From CAYUVH01 sp964448135 (GTDB lineage: Bacteria > Verrucomicrobiota > Verrucomicrobiia > Limisphaerales > UBA8199): 60,189 nt of DNA. Shown in pieces: positions 17,756 to 26,070 of the stretch (positions are counted from its first letter, which is position 1; each line of letters starts with the position of its first letter). The stretch covers positions 1 through 60,189 of the forward strand of contig CAYUVH010000027.1 of NCBI GenBank assembly GCA_964448135.1, read 5' to 3'. The notes under the pieces were generated by a model, which was given only the letters and a program-made list of their open reading frames with translations, was not told the origin of the DNA and did no database searches. The position numbers were made by a program, and so were the translations under genes.

Positions 17756-18420
17756 GGTTTGCGGGCGATAACGAGAAATTGCGCGCCTTTGAAGCGCCAC
17801 GCGAGTGGAACCTTCAGATAGAGGGAAATCATCCACAGCGGGAACTGCGGTCCGCCGGCCATGGTGTAGGGCAGAAATCGCGGCCAGGCGCGATCAATGA
17901 TGAAATTGCGCGTGCGCAGGCCTTCACTGAGGGAAAGCTCGGTGAGTTCGAGGTAATGGTCCCAGAAGTCCCAATACCTGCCCTCGGTGTATTTGATGTT
18001 CGGACCGAGGGCGATCAGGCGGCCGCCGGGTTTCAGGCAGCGGAAAATCTGTTCCATCGTCCGGCCAAGCGTGGCCTTGTCGGGCAGATGTTCGAAGAAG
18101 TTGCTCGTGAACACGACGTCGAGTTGGTTGTCCTCGAGCGGCCAGCGCGCGGAACAATCCTGCTCGAAAAATTTCACGTCCGCCGCGAGGTGTTCGCGCG
18201 AGCGCGGGTTGAGGTCCATGCCGAACTTCGCCTGCGCCTTGATTTCGTTGATGAACTCACCGTAGCCGCAGCCCAGATCCAGCACGCGGAACGAAGCGGG
18301 AATGAGGTCTTGAAAGAAGTTCGCGATCAAGACCTGCCAGACGCGCCGACGGTACTCCTGCGCGGCATCGAAGCGATTGCCGTAAATGCGGCGCAGTTCG
18401 TCTGGCGAGGCGTCAGCCAT
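17752..18420 (-). CDS. Class I SAM-dependent methyltransferase
   Basis: The 222-residue protein has the SAM-binding motif FRVLDLGCGYGEFINEI, the acidic MDLNP at the end of strand 2, and VVFTSNFFEHLPDK then LKPGGRLIALGPN, which are the usual post-I and motif III sites. It probably methylates a sugar or glycan intermediate. Start ATG 18420 overlaps the preceding GT2 gene by eight bases; an upstream ATG in the same frame (18438) would extend further into it. Confidence 0.85.
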   Translation of the reverse strand: MADASPDELRRIYGNRFDAAQEYRRRVWQVLIANFFQDLIPASFRVLDLGCGYGEFINEIKAQAKFGMDLNPRSREHLAADVKFFEQDCSARWPLEDNQLDVVFTSNFFEHLPDKATLGRTMEQIFRCLKPGGRLIALGPNIKYTEGRYWDFWDHYLELTELSLSEGLRTRNFIIDRAWPRFLPYTMAGGPQFPLWMISLYLKVPLAWRFKGAQFLVIARKP

Positions 18421-19192
18421 CTTTCTTCCTATAATCACCGCGGCTGAAATACTTTTCCAGCCATACGTACATGCAGATGAAGAGATAGCGGCTGCCCATC
18501 TCGGTGATCTTCAGCTTGGCTTCGCCAGTGCGACGGTTGCGCCAGGTGATGGGCATGACCGTCCAGGAGTAGCCGCGCACGATGGCCTTGAGCGGCAGTT
18601 CCACGGTGAGGTTGAAGTGCGGCGAGATGAGCGGACGGCAGCCTTCGATGACCTCACGCCGGTAGGCTTTGAAGGCATTCGTGGTGTCGTTGAGGCGAAT
18701 CGCAAAAATCGTTTTGAGAAAGAGATTCGCCATCCGGTTGATGGTGAGTTTGATGCGCGGATAATCTATCACGCCGCCACCTTTGATGAAGCGGCTGCCG
18801 AAAACGCAATCCCAGCCGGCATTCAACTCCTTCCAGTAGCGGACCACGTCGCGGCAATCGTCCGATTCGTCCGCCATCATGATCACGACGGCGTCGCCCT
18901 TCATGTTGTCCAGGCCGAAGACGATCGCGCGGCCGAAGCCATGGAGCTTGGTGTTTTGCACCGGCTTCAGCTCCGGGATTTTACTTTGCAACGCGGTGAG
19001 CAATTCCCAGGTCCGGTCCGTGCTGCCGTCATCCACAACGATGATTTCGTGCGGCACTTTTTGCAGGTTGAGTTCCAGGTGAAGATGCTCGACCGTCGAG
19101 GCGATGCAGCCTTCCTCGTTGCGCGCGGGAATCACAATGGAGAGCCGCTCCAAGGGCCGGGCGTTTTGGGGAGGTGTGGGACTCGCGCTCAT
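18413..19192 (-). CDS. GT2 family glycosyltransferase (DPM1-like)
   Basis: The 259-residue protein has RLSIVIPARNEEGCIAST, IIVVDDGSTDRTWE and MMADESDD as nucleotide and metal sites of a GT-A fold, followed by DCVFGSRFIKGG, typical of dolichyl-phosphate-sugar synthase-like enzymes. It should load a sugar onto a lipid phosphate at the cytoplasmic face. The ATG at 19192 overlaps the stop of the epimerase gene (ATGA). It is the counterpart of the GT2 gene at 12120-12905. Confidence 0.87.
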   Translation of the reverse strand: MSASPTPPQNARPLERLSIVIPARNEEGCIASTVEHLHLELNLQKVPHEIIVVDDGSTDRTWELLTALQSKIPELKPVQNTKLHGFGRAIVFGLDNMKGDAVVIMMADESDDCRDVVRYWKELNAGWDCVFGSRFIKGGGVIDYPRIKLTINRMANLFLKTIFAIRLNDTTNAFKAYRREVIEGCRPLISPHFNLTVELPLKAIVRGYSWTVMPITWRNRRTGEAKLKITEMGSRYLFICMYVWLEKYFSRGDYRKKDG

Positions 19193-20256
19193 GCGGCGTT
19201 GGAAATGGCGAGCCAATCGGGATGTTCATCCGCGTGACAGGCGATTTCTTCCAGGGTCGTTTCGATGCCCGTGGCTGGTATCCAGCCCCACTCTTTCTTC
19301 ACGCGCGACGAGTCCAGCACGAGCCAGGGCACATCGAATGTTCGATTTTCCGGCTGGGCGTCCACCTTGGCTTTGCCGAAGCGCCGGGCGCACCACCGGC
19401 TCAACTGGGCCAAAGACATGCTGTTATCCATGCCGCCGCTGACATTAAGCACTTTGCCGCCGCGTTCTGGATATTTTAGTTGCTTTGCGACCAGCGCGGC
19501 AAGGTCGCGGGGATGCAGGCAATCGCGGGTTTGGTGCCCGGTGCCGCCGAAGCCGATGTATTTCAAGGGCCGTTTCGCGCGCCAGGAATGAATCCAGAAC
19601 GAAAAAATTCCCTGGTCCGGCTTGCCGAACTGGCCCGGTCCGGCCAGCACCCCGCAGCGATTGATGTGCACGGGGAAATTGAACGCGAGGTGATACTCCA
19701 GGATCAGAAGTTCAGACGCGAGTTTTGCCGTTCCGTAGAGTGAAAGCGGAGGCTGAATGGGGAAATCCTCGCTCACGCCGCCTTTGGTCAGACCGCTCTG
19801 CTTCGCCGACTTCCAGCGCGGCATGAAAGCGGAGTCCTTAACGTCCAGCGGCAGTTCGCAAAGCGGTTCGAGAGAATAAACGCGGCTCGTGCTTAGCATG
19901 ACGAGACCGGCGCCCTGCCGCTTGCAGCACTCGAGCAGATGCAGGGTTCCCACCAGATTGTGTTCCATCAATTGACGGCTGCTGGCGACGCCAGTCACAC
20001 CTGCGAGAACACTCGGGTTGGCGGCGGCGTCTATTACCCAATCCACCTTCGGGAGATTTTCGAGGTCGCTGGGATTGCGCAGGTCCCCGTGAAGAAAGCG
20101 AATTCCTTTGGCCTGCAGGGCATGGCGGTTTCGTTCGCTGCCGGGGCGGCTGAGATTGTCGAAGCCGATGATTTCGAGGCCTTCGATCAGGCGTTGCAGT
20201 TCGAGCGCCACCGCGCCGCCCGCAAAACCGCAGATGCCCGTGATCAATACTTTCAT
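19189..20256 (-). CDS. NAD-dependent epimerase, CDP-paratose 2-epimerase-like
   Basis: The 355-residue protein begins MKVLITGICGFAGGAVALEL and has the Rossmann GxxGxxG, LSTSRVYSL and SLYGTAKLASE for the Ser-Tyr-Lys triad, and GFGGTGHQTRDCLHPRDL, a block typical of the RfbE (CDP-tyvelose/paratose epimerase) subgroup. It probably epimerises a deoxy or branched nucleotide sugar. It lies 21 bases after the second epimerase gene. Confidence 0.85.
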   Translation of the reverse strand: MKVLITGICGFAGGAVALELQRLIEGLEIIGFDNLSRPGSERNRHALQAKGIRFLHGDLRNPSDLENLPKVDWVIDAAANPSVLAGVTGVASSRQLMEHNLVGTLHLLECCKRQGAGLVMLSTSRVYSLEPLCELPLDVKDSAFMPRWKSAKQSGLTKGGVSEDFPIQPPLSLYGTAKLASELLILEYHLAFNFPVHINRCGVLAGPGQFGKPDQGIFSFWIHSWRAKRPLKYIGFGGTGHQTRDCLHPRDLAALVAKQLKYPERGGKVLNVSGGMDNSMSLAQLSRWCARRFGKAKVDAQPENRTFDVPWLVLDSSRVKKEWGWIPATGIETTLEEIACHADEHPDWLAISNAA

Positions 20257-20277
20257 TGAAACAGTCTTGCCGCTGGG

Positions 20278-21336
20278 TCAGGCCTTGAGCCGGTTGTGCC
20301 AGGCGTCCACGATTTCCTTCATCACCTGGGGCAGGGAACGGGTGATGTCCCATTTGGGATAGTGCTGTTTCATTTTTCGCAGGTCGCTGTAGTAACAGAT
20401 GTGGTCGCCGGTGCGGTTTTTGTCGACGTAAGTATGTTTCTGTTTTTTGCCGGTGAGGCCCTCGACCATTTCGAAGGCCTCGATGATCGAGCAGGAATTC
20501 GGTTTGCCGCCGCCCAGATTGTAAACCTCGCCGCAGCGGGGGCTCAGGTAAAATTGGTGCATGAACGCGGCGACGTCCTCCGAGTGAATATTGTCGCGCA
20601 CCTGTTTGCCCTTGTAGCCGAAGACGCTGTATTCCTTGCCCTCAAGGTTGCACTTCACCAAGTAGCTGAGGAAGCCGTGCAATTCGACACCGGTATGATT
20701 GGGTCCGGTCAGGCAACCGCCGCGAAGACAGCAGGTGGGAATGTTGAAATAGCGTCCATACTCCTGCACCAAGATGTCGGAGGCGACCTTCGATGCGCCG
20801 AAGAGGGAGTGCAGGCATTGATCAATGGAGAAGGTTTCGGGTATGCCGTGCGCCTGGTGGCCATCCGCGAAATCCCAGCGCTTTTCTTCCTCGACCAGCG
20901 GAATCCGGTTTGGGCCGTCGCCGTAAACCTTGTTCGTGGACATGTGGATGAACGGCGACTCTGGACGATGCCGCCGCCACGCTTCGAGCAGATTCAGAGT
21001 GCCGACTGCGTTTGTGTCAAAGTCGTCGAAGGGTATTGCCGCTGCGCGATCGTGCGAGGGTTGGGCGGCGGTGTGCACGATGACGTCCGGGGCCAGCGAC
21101 TTGATCAACTCCTCGACGCCGCTGCGGTTGCGGATGTCGAGCTCGTGGTGGATAAATCCCGGGACGGCCTGTTGCAGGCGCTGCTGGTTCCAGCGGGTAT
21201 CGCCCGCCGGGCCGAAAAAGACGGCTCGCTGGTTGTTGTCCAGACCGTGAACCTGAAATCCCTTGCCGGCGAAATAGACGCAAACCTCTGAACCGATGAG
21301 CCCGTTTGAACCGGTGACGAGAATCTTTTTGGTCAT
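20278..21336 (-). CDS. NAD-dependent epimerase, CDP-paratose 2-epimerase-like (second copy)
   Basis: The 352-residue protein begins MTKKILVTGSNGLIGSEVCV. The RfbE-like block GYKGKQVRDNIHSEDV is clear, as are HMSTNKVYGDGPN and CCLRGGCLTGPNHTG. The expected YxxxK is FGASK, with Phe instead of Tyr, a substitution I recall as usual in this subgroup. It is the first gene of the upstream module and diverges from the Sel1 gene over a 135-bp intergenic region that should hold both promoters. The open frame to 21426 is not needed; ATG 21336 fits the Rossmann start. Confidence 0.85.
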   Translation of the reverse strand: MTKKILVTGSNGLIGSEVCVYFAGKGFQVHGLDNNQRAVFFGPAGDTRWNQQRLQQAVPGFIHHELDIRNRSGVEELIKSLAPDVIVHTAAQPSHDRAAAIPFDDFDTNAVGTLNLLEAWRRHRPESPFIHMSTNKVYGDGPNRIPLVEEEKRWDFADGHQAHGIPETFSIDQCLHSLFGASKVASDILVQEYGRYFNIPTCCLRGGCLTGPNHTGVELHGFLSYLVKCNLEGKEYSVFGYKGKQVRDNIHSEDVAAFMHQFYLSPRCGEVYNLGGGKPNSCSIIEAFEMVEGLTGKKQKHTYVDKNRTGDHICYYSDLRKMKQHYPKWDITRSLPQVMKEIVDAWHNRLKA

Positions 21337-21471
21337 GAACAACTCGACAAAGCCTAAAGTGACGTGCGCGTGCGGCAAGCCAAATCGCCGGGTGGAAGGC
21401 AGCCTGAGCTGATCTCCGCGCGCCATTTTTAAGCTTTTTTGCGCGATCCAGGCAGGTAACCTTGTGCCAGC

Positions 21472-22341
21472 GTGGCAGATCGGCTTCCAATTTCAAAAAA
21501 GATTGCCTGGGTGGTTCTGGTGTTCACCGGAATTCTCGGCGTATTCCTGGTTGGATACCAGAGTGACCTCTCGCTCCGGCAGCAGGAAGAGATGGCGGAG
21601 ACGGGGACAAACCAGGAGGCGGAAGTGGTTGAGGCTGCGGCCGCCCCCACCAATGTGCCCGCCGCGATTTTCGTGCCCAGCCACCCCTCGCCGCCCACCA
21701 ACCGCATCGCGCTCGATGTGGTCCCGGAGGTTGCGCCGATTGTGACCAACGTCCTCAAGCCGCCCAGCACGCCCAAGGAATGGAAGGACCTCGCGAGCAA
21801 GGGGGATATCAAGGCGCAGGTGGAACTGGGAAAGTTGCTTTTGTCCAAGCACGATTACAACTCAGCATACACATGGTTTGAGAAGGCCGCGTTGCAGGGG
21901 GATGCGGTGGCGCAACGGAACATGGGCGAAATGTTTCTCTTTGGTCACGGCACCGAGCCGGACTTCGGCAAAGCGGTGGTGTGGTTCAGCCAGGCGGCGG
22001 AGCAGGGGGATAACCCCGCGCAGTATAGCCTGGGGATGAGGTATCACTTCGGACAGGGAGTCGCTCGCGACGACACGGAGGCGGTGTGGTGGTGGGCGCT
22101 GGCGGCGGAGCAGGGGAACAACGACGCCCAAGCCAGCCTGGCGCGACGGTATGAGGCAGGAGAAGGCGTGCTCGCGGATCCGGTGGAGGCGTATAAATGG
22201 TTCGATGTCGCGGATAAGGCCGGGCATCTCAATGCCGGCGATGCGCGGGACGAACTTGCCAAAACCATGTCGGCCAGCGAAATCGCGCGCGCCAAGGCAA
22301 AATCCGATGCTTTTGTTCCCACGGAATTGAAGATGAAATAG
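21472..22341 (+). CDS. Membrane-anchored Sel1-like repeat protein
   Basis: The 289-residue protein has an N-terminal membrane anchor (IAWVVLVFTGILGVFLVGY), a Pro/Ala/Thr-rich linker to about residue 100, then four Sel1-type repeats, for example AYTWFEKAALQGDAVAQRNM and VVWFSQAAEQGDNPAQYSLG. Sel1 repeats bind proteins or act in envelope stress and signalling. The start is GTG. Nothing next to it names a partner. Confidence 0.82.
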   Translation: MADRLPISKKIAWVVLVFTGILGVFLVGYQSDLSLRQQEEMAETGTNQEAEVVEAAAAPTNVPAAIFVPSHPSPPTNRIALDVVPEVAPIVTNVLKPPSTPKEWKDLASKGDIKAQVELGKLLLSKHDYNSAYTWFEKAALQGDAVAQRNMGEMFLFGHGTEPDFGKAVVWFSQAAEQGDNPAQYSLGMRYHFGQGVARDDTEAVWWWALAAEQGNNDAQASLARRYEAGEGVLADPVEAYKWFDVADKAGHLNAGDARDELAKTMSASEIARAKAKSDAFVPTELKMK

Positions 22342-22376
22342 CGGCTGGGGCCACCAGGGGTATATATGTGTACAAC

Positions 22377-22458
22377 CCGTACCACCTGTACCAAGGGCCG
22401 TAAACATTGGGCGAAACCCGTACCAAAAACCGTACCAGACCCGTACCAACCTGTAACA
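22377..22458. repeat. Cluster of short direct repeats, core CCGTACCA
   Basis: Exact or near-exact copies of C(C/T)GTACCA begin at 22377, 22386, 22418, 22430 and 22441, with partial copies at 22398 and 22451. All lie in the 191-bp gap between the Sel1 gene and the phosphodiester glycosidase gene, 75-155 bases upstream of the latter's ATG. They could be a set of regulator-binding sites. Confidence 0.75.
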
Positions 22459-22532
22459 CCTGCATTTGGAAAAGCGGCTCAAAAGTGTCGCACCCCGGCG
22501 GCGAGTTGTGATAAATTGGCCGTGATTTCGTG

Positions 22533-23861
22533 ATGTTGTCGTCCAGCCTACGAGTATTTGGAGTCTTCCTGCTGTTGGTTGGTCTGAGCGCGCCCGGCGC
22601 CCGGGCCACGATCTTCACCAACGCGTGGGTGCCGGCTTTCAAAGGAGTGGATTATACCACCGGACAGGCCGATACGAACGAGGTCCGGCAGCAAAAGGTT
22701 TTTGCTTATCGGTTGGACACGCAGGAGCCGAGTCTCCAGTTCTATTCGACTCCGTCCAATGGAACGAACTCGATGGAAACGGATGGCCAGACGACGACCG
22801 CTTTCGTCAACACTTACCAGGTGTCCGCGGCGGTGAACGCAAATTTCTTTTCACCGGTTTCCACGATACCGAATGATCCCCGGGATTTGAGCGGACTGGC
22901 GATTTCGCTGGGAGATATCGTGTCGCCGTTCGAGAGTGGGCGGCCGTCGTTTGTCATCACGCGGAGCAATGTGGCTGCGATTATTACCTCCGCGCCGGTG
23001 AACTACTCGAATATCTGGACGGCGGTTTCCGGGAGCGATCGCATTCTCATCAGCGGCGTGCCGCAACTGCTTTCCTGCACGAGTTCATTTTGCATGTCCA
23101 ATCCCCGCACGGCGGTGGGTTATTCTTCCAATGGCCGATACATTTACCTGATGGTGATTGACGGGCGTCAAACGGGATGGAGCGACGGGGCGACGCTGTA
23201 TGAAACGGGACAATGGCTGCAGCGACTGGGCGCCTACAATGGTCTGAACCTGGATGGGGGCGGCTCGACGGCGATGGCCAAGCTGGAGAATGGCGCGGCC
23301 GTGCTGATCAACAAGCCGAGTGGCGGGGTGCAGCGGGTGGATGGCAATCATCTTGGGTTTTTCGCGCTGTCGGTGGGCCCTTCGGTGGTGGGCCAGCCGT
23401 TGCCAGTTTATGCGGCAACCGGCCAGAGTGCGGTGTTTTCTGTGACGGCGGGTGGAACTACGCCGCTGAAATATCAGTGGCGTTACAACGGCACGAACAT
23501 CGGCTCCGCGACGGCCAGCTCGTATACGCGCTCCAGTTTGCAGCTTTCGCACTTCGGTTATTATTCGGTGGTGGTCACGAATTCTCTCGGCGCGGTGACC
23601 AGCAGTGCCGTGGCGCTCATTTGTACGAATACACCGACGCAGCCGAAATTCACGCAGTTGCCGCTGAGAACCAATAACGCCATGCGGCTTGTCATCGCCG
23701 CGGACATGGGGCGCAATTATTCGGTTGAGGTTTCTTCCAATCTGACGACGTGGGCGGTGGTCAGCAATGTGTTCAATCAGCAGACGAACTTCCTGGTGTT
23801 CGATGGTGGGGCGACGAACGGTCCGAGAAGATTCTATCGGGTGCGGTGGGAGGCGCCCTGA
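22533..23861 (+). CDS. Secreted phosphodiester glycosidase (NAGPA domain) with Ig-like domain and FYR-type C-terminus
   Basis: The 443-residue protein has a signal peptide ending near PGARA. A phosphodiester glycosidase (PF09992, uncovering-enzyme type) domain spans roughly 60-290, with the blocks NANFFSP, PRTAVGYSSNGRYIYLMVIDGR and LNLDGGGSTAMAKL, where the DGGGS loop is the family hallmark. An Ig-like domain follows (about 295-375), then a C-terminal module with YSVEVSSNLTTWAVV and a final RRFYRVRWEAP. Such enzymes remove terminal N-acetylglucosamine joined by phosphodiester. I chose ATG 22533 over a GTG just before it because no clear ribosome-binding site separates them. Confidence 0.85.
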   Translation: MLSSSLRVFGVFLLLVGLSAPGARATIFTNAWVPAFKGVDYTTGQADTNEVRQQKVFAYRLDTQEPSLQFYSTPSNGTNSMETDGQTTTAFVNTYQVSAAVNANFFSPVSTIPNDPRDLSGLAISLGDIVSPFESGRPSFVITRSNVAAIITSAPVNYSNIWTAVSGSDRILISGVPQLLSCTSSFCMSNPRTAVGYSSNGRYIYLMVIDGRQTGWSDGATLYETGQWLQRLGAYNGLNLDGGGSTAMAKLENGAAVLINKPSGGVQRVDGNHLGFFALSVGPSVVGQPLPVYAATGQSAVFSVTAGGTTPLKYQWRYNGTNIGSATASSYTRSSLQLSHFGYYSVVVTNSLGAVTSSAVALICTNTPTQPKFTQLPLRTNNAMRLVIAADMGRNYSVEVSSNLTTWAVVSNVFNQQTNFLVFDGGATNGPRRFYRVRWEAP

Positions 23862-23866
23862 ATCAG

Positions 23867-24397
23867 TCAGCGCAAACCCAGCATCCCGGCGCCGTGTTTG
23901 GCCACGACCATCATTAAAATGGCCAGATGCAGCGAGTGATTGAATTCGCCGTTATTGAGGAGCACTGGAATTTGCGCGCGAGGAACGAGGATGCGTTCCA
24001 CGCCGTTCTCGGGTTGGAAGCCGGGCACGGGGGCAGCATCGCGCGCGAGAAAGGCCCAGAGCCGGTTTTGATGCCGTCCGGTATCCGTGGTCAGCGCGCC
24101 GAGCAATTCGAAGTTTGGCGCGGTGAGGCCGGATTCTTCGGATAGCTCGCGGCGGGCGGCGAGTTCGGGTTCCTCGCCCTTTTCGACGTGGCCGCCGGGC
24201 AATTCAAGGGTGAGCGTTTCCACGGCCGGACGGAATTGGCGTACCAAGGCCAGATCACCGGTGGGGGTGAAGGCGGCGATGGATACGTAATCAAGAAGCT
24301 CGAGCGAATAAAAAGGCGTCTCGCTGCCCGCCACTGTTTTGGCGAGCAGCTTGAACCAAGGGGTCGCAAACTCAGTTTTGCGCTCGAGGATCTGCAT
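23867..24397 (-). CDS. Nudix hydrolase (ADP-ribose pyrophosphatase-like)
   Basis: The 176-residue protein has a complete Nudix box, from GGHVEKGEEPELAARR to ELSEESGL, which binds Mg and hydrolyses a nucleoside-diphosphate-linked substrate. VRQFRPAVETLTLELPGG before it is typical of ADP-ribose pyrophosphatases (NudF-type). ATG 24397 is preferred to the upstream TTG at 24430, which would extend the protein towards the NDK gene. The spacer to the NDK gene is 42 bases, so they may be one transcript. Confidence 0.88.
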   Translation of the reverse strand: MQILERKTEFATPWFKLLAKTVAGSETPFYSLELLDYVSIAAFTPTGDLALVRQFRPAVETLTLELPGGHVEKGEEPELAARRELSEESGLTAPNFELLGALTTDTGRHQNRLWAFLARDAAPVPGFQPENGVERILVPRAQIPVLLNNGEFNHSLHLAILMMVVAKHGAGMLGLR

Positions 24398-24439
24398 CGT
24401 TCGGATTGGACGATCAGTCCCTGACCGCAACGAGGTGGA

Positions 24440-25609
24440 TCACTTCCCGTAAAACTCTTCGACGACGCCGCGGAAGGTGTTCTCGCCCACTTTGACGATG
24501 CCCATTTCGCGTTTGGCGTTGTCTTCGGAGTCGCTGGCGTGCGCGGCGTTGACCATGATGGTCTGGCCGAATTCGCGGCGGATGGAGCCGGGCGGCGCCT
24601 TGTTCGGATCGGTCGGTCCGAGGACGTCGCGGATTTTGCGCACGGCTTCCGGGCCTTCATAGACCAGGGCGATGCACTTTTCCGAACCGGGATTGTTGAG
24701 CTCGGCCTGCGGGGTTTCCGAAGGCGCGCGGCCGGACATGAACCGGACGATGTTTTCGAATTGGTTGTCGCCGAAACCGGGTCCGAGGAGATCGCCCAGC
24801 TTGGCCTGTTCCTCGGCGCTGATGCGGTAGGAGAATTCCTTCTCCATCATCGAGGTTACCTTGTTGGCCACGACGTCCTTGAGTTTGGCGCGGAGCACTT
24901 CGCGAACCGGGCCGTAGAATTCCATGGCCTGCGCGACGCTCATGCGATGGACTTTCACCGCCACGATGTAGAGGCCGGTGCGCGAGAAGAAATCGATCAT
25001 GTTGCCCGGACGGCCGGTCGGGAACCGGAAATTCTCCGGCCTGATCAGCACCAGGGTGCGCTGCGGCTTTTCGTTGTTCGGATACGCTATGACATTATCA
25101 ACGACGCCGCCATCGGTGTCGGAGTATTTCGCCCAGAGCTTCAGTTTCGTGACGGCTTCCTCGGGCGTGGGCGGAGCCAGCACGGCGGGTTCGAAATAAC
25201 GAACCTGGTCGTTCTCATCGAGGATGTAGTCGCCGTAGGTGTCGCGGATGGTTTCGCCGCCGCGGCGATCCGGTCCGATGTGGCCGACGACGGAGCGCGT
25301 CTTGCGCACGGCGTCTTCGCCCTGGAACAGCAGCATCATGCAGCGACGACGCAGGCCGGTCTTGGGATCGGGCGAAAGGTTTTGGTTGATGTAGCGGTAA
25401 ATCAGCTCCTGGATGCGGCGATCCTGGGGATCGTTCGCGGAAATGGTGGCTTCGGCGTATTGCTGGATGAGCTCCTTGCTCGGCGCAAACATCCGGGCGC
25501 CGACGAGGTCCACGCCGGTGCGCGTGATAAGGCGGCTGAGGATGCCTCCCGTGCGCGACTTGTGCAGGGAGTAGGGGGTGATGATGACGTAAGCGAGTTG
25601 CTGGGCCAT
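24440..25609 (-). CDS. Two-domain nucleoside-diphosphate-kinase-like protein
   Basis: The 389-residue protein is much longer than a normal NDK (about 140). The first half has YVIITPYSLHKSRTGGILSR and GEDAVRKTRSVVGHIGPD, which resemble an NDK, but no catalytic His is seen where it should be. The second half starts RTLVLIRPENFR, has an insert near 250-300, and retains EGPEAVRKIRDVLGPTDPNK and NAAHASDSED with His357 as the likely phospho-histidine. So one active and one degenerate NDK fold appear to be fused. It may make NTPs, or act as a regulator using the inactive half. It is joined by only two bases to the DUF5679 gene. Confidence 0.8.
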   Translation of the reverse strand: MAQQLAYVIITPYSLHKSRTGGILSRLITRTGVDLVGARMFAPSKELIQQYAEATISANDPQDRRIQELIYRYINQNLSPDPKTGLRRRCMMLLFQGEDAVRKTRSVVGHIGPDRRGGETIRDTYGDYILDENDQVRYFEPAVLAPPTPEEAVTKLKLWAKYSDTDGGVVDNVIAYPNNEKPQRTLVLIRPENFRFPTGRPGNMIDFFSRTGLYIVAVKVHRMSVAQAMEFYGPVREVLRAKLKDVVANKVTSMMEKEFSYRISAEEQAKLGDLLGPGFGDNQFENIVRFMSGRAPSETPQAELNNPGSEKCIALVYEGPEAVRKIRDVLGPTDPNKAPPGSIRREFGQTIMVNAAHASDSEDNAKREMGIVKVGENTFRGVVEEFYGK

Positions 25610-25611
25610 AT

Positions 25612-25833
25612 TCAGGGATTCGCGGGAGGTGTGGAGGGAGCGGATGGAGCAGCCGGGGCGGCCGGAGCGGCTGGCGGCGTGGATGACGCCTTACCGCCCA
25701 GAATCTTGAACATGACCGTGCCACACGTGGGGCACTTGCCCTTGATGGCTTTGCGGCCGTTCTTCATCGTTTCCTCGACACCGTTGACGATTTCCTTCTT
25801 GGCCTTGCACTTTACGCAATATCCTTCGGGCAT
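25612..25833 (-). CDS. Small zinc-ribbon protein, DUF5679-like
   Basis: The 73-residue protein has YCVKCKAKKEIVNGVEE and GKCPTCGTVMFKI, two CxxC pairs that bind zinc, followed by a Pro/Ala-rich tail. This matches the DUF5679 family of unknown function. The ATG at 25833 is just before the zinc site; an in-frame ATG at 25872 would add 13 basic residues. It ends two bases before the NDK-like gene. Confidence 0.8.
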   Translation of the reverse strand: MPEGYCVKCKAKKEIVNGVEETMKNGRKAIKGKCPTCGTVMFKILGGKASSTPPAAPAAPAAPSAPSTPPANP

Positions 25834-26070
25834 AAATGGATTTCCGATCAGGCGCGTCCTGCGCCTTGTCATTGCAAAAAGCTTAGGGCAAGCCCGTAAT
25901 GAGCGTCAATGTGAAAGGGCGAAGGCGAGGGGATAGGGGGTTTGGGGCTAAGTTGAAAAGGATTCCGCAATTAGATTCATATTCACAAGTCGCTAAATAT
26001 CATATACTTGCGAATTATATGGCTTGCGGGGTTGAACGGCCAGTCAGAGGTGTTACGCTGCGCGCACATC

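Noticed and set aside
20296..21291. 331-codon plus-strand frame across the epimerase gene
   Set aside because: Antisense shadow; the minus strand has a Rossmann fold and conserved RfbE motifs.
24539..25936. 465-codon plus-strand frame across the NDK-like gene
   Set aside because: Antisense to a gene with recognisable NDK motifs; its composition is a frame shadow of GC-rich DNA.
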